64,000 bases of DNA from Aequorivita sp. H23M31 (GTDB taxonomy: Bacteria > Bacteroidota > Bacteroidia > Flavobacteriales > Flavobacteriaceae): NCBI RefSeq assembly GCF_004022485.1, contig NZ_CP034951.1, positions 2,790,001 through 2,854,000 of the forward strand, in the 5' to 3' direction. The notes below the pieces were generated by a model that saw only the letters and a list, made by a program, of their open reading frames with translations, was not told where the DNA came from and made no database searches. The position numbers were made by a program, and so were the translations under genes. This document shows positions 61,844-64,000 of the stretch, piece by piece (positions within the stretch are counted from its first letter, which is position 1; every line of letters starts with the position of its first letter).

Positions 61844-62342
61844 ATGAAATTATAGGCCATCGAAAATAGAATTCATGAAATCCGAAGCGAAAATGTGATG
61901 TTCGATTTTGATCTTGCTTAAATTTATGGTGTGGAAACCAGAGTTTTGAAACAAGCAGTATGAAGGAATATGGAACGTTTCCCTTAAGATTTTATGTTTC
62001 AAATTTCTAAAGGGAATTTGAAGAATTGAGATAACAATCTGAAATAGCAAGTGATCACAGTAGAACGAGATATATGCCCTCGTCTTAACATAGCAAGGTA
62101 TGGCAGTGCTCTCGGGAGTACTGAGAAACAAAACAGCCATTATTGTGAATATTTCAACAATGAGAGCCTTTGTGATGATTTGAAAGTTTGCACTTTCACA
62201 TAAAGATTTAAGTTAAAAACTTTCAGAACTGGAACAAAGGTATGATCAACAATTTACGAATGTTTACGATGCCTTGAAGTATTTGATTAAGAAGGACAAA
62301 AATGAAAAGGAGCAAACGTCGAGACAGAGAATAGGGATATAA
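61844..62342 (+). pseudogene. ORF6N/KilA-N domain gene, decayed
   Basis: Translating the plus strand in changing frames gives a clear ORF6N protein broken by stops and frameshifts: I-E-N-R-I-H-E-I-R (61859), D-F-D-L-A-stop-I-Y-G-V-E-T-R-V-L-K-Q-A-V, then D-F-M-F-Q-I-S-K-G, a frame change to D-H-S-R-T-R-Y-M-P, another to Q-G-M-A-V-L-S-G-V-L-R-N-K-T, and a last part ending L-I-K-K-D-K-N-E-K-E-Q-T-S-R-Q-R-I-G. At least six stops and three frameshifts are present. ORF6N proteins are DNA-binding proteins of phages and mobile elements. It fills the space between sucA and sucB. Confidence 0.9.
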
Positions 62343-62413
62343 ATAAAAAGTAAAAAAATAGGTAAAATCAGCTTCAGTGTTTTAGGTCATTGAGGTTAAA
62401 TTAAATAAATATT

Positions 62414-63691
62414 ATGGCATTAGAAATGAAAGTCCCATCTCCGGGAGAATCAATTACCGAAGTAGAAATAGCATCGTGGTTAGTTTCAGATGGCGATTAT
62501 GTTGAAAAGGATCAGGCCATTGCCGAAATAGATAGTGACAAAGCTACTTTAGAGCTTCCAGCCGAGGCAAGCGGGATCATTACCTTAAAAGCTGAGGAAG
62601 GCGATACGGTTGCGGTGGGTGAGGTTGTTTGTTTGATAGATACCGATGCGCAAAAGCCCGGTGGCGACGAAAAGTCCTCAGATAAAAAGGAGGGCAAGAA
62701 AGAAGAGGATAAAAAAGAAAAGGTTAAAAAGGAGGAAACGAAAAAATCGGAAGACAAACCAAAAGCAGACTCAAAACCGGTAGCCCAAGCTGAGGCTAAA
62801 GAGGCCAAAACTTATGCTACAGGAAGTGCTTCTCCTGCCGCCAAGAAAATCTTGGATGAAAGATCTATTCCGGCAAAAGATGTAAAGGGAAGTGGCCGCG
62901 ATGGTCGCATTACTAAACAGGATGCGGTGTCTGCCGTGCCCTCAATGGGAACTCCAGGTTCAGGAAGTAGAGGTAGTGAGAGAAAGAAACTATCAATGCT
63001 TCGTAGAAAAGTAGCCGAGCGTTTGGTTTCTGCAAAGAATGAAACCGCGATGCTTACTACATTCAACGAGGTGGATATGACTCCTATTTTTGAATTGAGA
63101 AAAAAATACAAAGATCAGTTTAAGGATAAACACGGTGTCGGTCTTGGATTCATGTCATTTTTTACACTTGCCGTGGTTCGTGCGCTTGAAATATATCCAG
63201 ATGTAAATTCAATGATCGATGGAGATTATATGATTACTTACGACTTCAAGGATATATCGATTGCTGTTTCTGGTCCTAAAGGATTGATGGTTCCCGTAAT
63301 CAGAAATGCTGAAAATCTTAGTTTCAGAGGTGTTGAGGAAGAAGTGAAAAGACTTGCCCTTCGTGCACGTGATGGACAAATAACCGTTGATGAAATGACA
63401 GGAGGTACATTTACAATTTCTAACGGTGGAGTTTTTGGAAGTATGCTTTCTACCCCAATTATCAATCCGCCACAATCCGCAATTTTGGGGATGCATAATA
63501 TTGTTGAAAGACCTATAGTACGAGATGGGGGAATTGTAGTTGCTCCTATTATGTACGTGGCACTTTCATACGACCATAGAATAATTGATGGAAAGGAATC
63601 TGTAGGATTTTTGGTAGCCGTAAAAGAGGCTCTAGAAAATCCAGAGGAATTGTTAATGGAGAGTAACGTTATCCGCGCATTGGAGTTATAA
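62414..63691 (+). CDS. sucB: Dihydrolipoyllysine succinyltransferase (2-oxoglutarate dehydrogenase E2)
   Basis: A protein of 425 residues: lipoyl domain 1-80 with lipoylated K43 in D-S-D-K-A-T-L; a very charged K/E-rich linker (about 85-125) longer than the alanine-proline linkers of E. coli; the E3-binding domain (S-P-A-A-K-K-I-L-D-E, G-S-G-R-D-G-R-I-T-K-Q-D near 138-172); and the catalytic domain ending with Y-D-H-R-I-I-D-G (H and D active site). It transfers succinyl from lipoamide to CoA. It should share function and probably transcript with sucA, though 615 bases separate them; a terminator follows. Confidence 0.96.
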   Translation: MALEMKVPSPGESITEVEIASWLVSDGDYVEKDQAIAEIDSDKATLELPAEASGIITLKAEEGDTVAVGEVVCLIDTDAQKPGGDEKSSDKKEGKKEEDKKEKVKKEETKKSEDKPKADSKPVAQAEAKEAKTYATGSASPAAKKILDERSIPAKDVKGSGRDGRITKQDAVSAVPSMGTPGSGSRGSERKKLSMLRRKVAERLVSAKNETAMLTTFNEVDMTPIFELRKKYKDQFKDKHGVGLGFMSFFTLAVVRALEIYPDVNSMIDGDYMITYDFKDISIAVSGPKGLMVPVIRNAENLSFRGVEEEVKRLALRARDGQITVDEMTGGTFTISNGGVFGSMLSTPIINPPQSAILGMHNIVERPIVRDGGIVVAPIMYVALSYDHRIIDGKESVGFLVAVKEALENPEELLMESNVIRALEL

Positions 63692-63712
63692 AATCTCCTT
63701 AGATAATAAAAT

Positions 63713-63744
63713 AAAAATCCGGCCTTGAAAGACCGGATTTTTTT
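63713..63744 (+). terminator. Rho-independent terminator after sucB
   Basis: AAAAATCCGG pairs with CCGGATTTTT, a 10-base stem extended by one further pair past a mismatch, and is followed by T residues, 22 bases after the sucB stop. Confidence 0.82.
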
Positions 63745-63783
63745 GGTTAGTTAGATAATTCACTTTGGTTAGTTAGATAATTC
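63742..63783. repeat. Direct repeat of 20 bases, two copies
   Basis: TTTGGTTAGTTAGATAATTC occurs at 63742-63761 and again at 63764-63783, spaced 22 bases. The first copy overlaps the end of the sucB terminator. Each unit also contains the short double TTAG-TTAG. It is probably replication slippage. Confidence 0.6.
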
Positions 63784-63905
63784 GTTCTAAAATTGTATTG
63801 AGAAATAGAATTTATCGTGATGTAAAGATGCAATGTTTAATCAACGCTCGAAATACGTGTTCACACGTAATTTTCAATTATTATCTTAAAATCCTCAATT
63901 ATTTT

Positions 63906-64000
63906 TTAAGTGAGCTTATTTTGATTCTCCTTTGCCCAGATAAGAAGACTATTGGTCTTGGGTTCAAGATCGAGTTTGGTTATAATATTCGATCGGTGTT
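63906..64000 (-). CDS. Possible 3' end of a gene running off the window
   Basis: On the minus strand one frame is open from the window edge to a TAA at 63908-63906, giving about 30 residues that are hydrophilic with a short L-L-I-W segment (K-L-D-L-E-P-K-T, then W-A-K-E-N-Q-N-K). Too little is visible to name a family or to be sure it is coding. The other two minus frames stop within 40 bases. The stretch 63784-63905 shows nothing else. Confidence 0.3.
   Translation of the reverse strand, partial: HRSNIITKLDLEPKTNSLLIWAKENQNKLT

Noticed and set aside
61850..62140. A 96-codon minus-strand frame between sucA and sucB
   Set aside because: It is antisense to the ORF6N pseudogene, whose translated remnants on the plus strand are unmistakable; the minus frame has no protein character.

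Overview
This 64 kb window is an ordinary chromosomal stretch from a member of the Bacteroidota, almost certainly a marine-type Flavobacteriaceae. The evidence is the low-GC coding sequence without Shine-Dalgarno sites, several TANNTTTG-type -7 promoter boxes, type IX secretion genes and C-terminal sorting domains (porZ, an M36 peptidase), the SDR-type threonine dehydrogenase known from Flavobacterium, a DUF6249/ECF sigma pair, and several dispersed flavobacterial palindromic repeats. I cannot fix the genus from sequence alone. No rRNA, tRNA, CRISPR array, intact insertion sequence or prophage was seen.

Layout. 1-15.6 kb: metabolic and envelope genes (YheT hydrolase fragment, thioesterase, EamA transporter, ArsC-like protein, PLP-dependent sulfur amino acid enzyme, porZ-recO, ferritin, Gre factor, serine hydrolase, YggS, threonine dehydrogenase). 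15.7-24.5 kb: lipoprotein, M13 and M28 peptidases, CBS protein and two Tat-type ferritin-like proteins. 24.8-29.0 kb: a tail-less SSB, an unusual array of eleven 107-bp tandem repeats plus a partial twelfth, a GIY-YIG nuclease and RecQ. 29.0-31.8 kb: an ECF sigma factor module with twin divergent promoters, bracketed by a truncated and a frameshifted copy of a histone-deacetylase-family gene. 31.9-34.5 kb: U32 peptidase-family protein with a ferredoxin, then an EamA transporter. 34.6-40.4 kb: the ligase-associated DNA repair cassette (Lhr-like helicase, ATP-dependent ligase, MBL exonuclease), invaded by a DUF559 endonuclease gene and four related palindromic repeats. 40.6-50.3 kb: TerB-like protein, dGTPase, secreted M36 peptidase, dxs, tadA, cold shock protein, aspS. 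50.3-57.3 kb: a TetR-TolC-MFP-RND efflux operon. 57.4-63.7 kb: polyprenyl synthase and the 2-oxoglutarate dehydrogenase genes sucA and sucB, separated by a decayed ORF6N-domain gene. The last bases probably hold the 3' end of one more gene.

The strongest candidates for undescribed biology are the 107-bp array, which shows 214-bp dimeric higher-order structure and lies between single-strand DNA and recombination genes; the DUF559 endonuclease flanked by inverted copies of a palindromic repeat whose other copies sit at the exact edges of the ligase gene; and the ECF sigma module, whose two divergent promoters share the bipartite element TGTAACCTTT-N14-GTCYTAA with identical spacing. The clearest gene remnants are the ORF6N pseudogene at 61844-62342 and the two damaged deacetylase copies.
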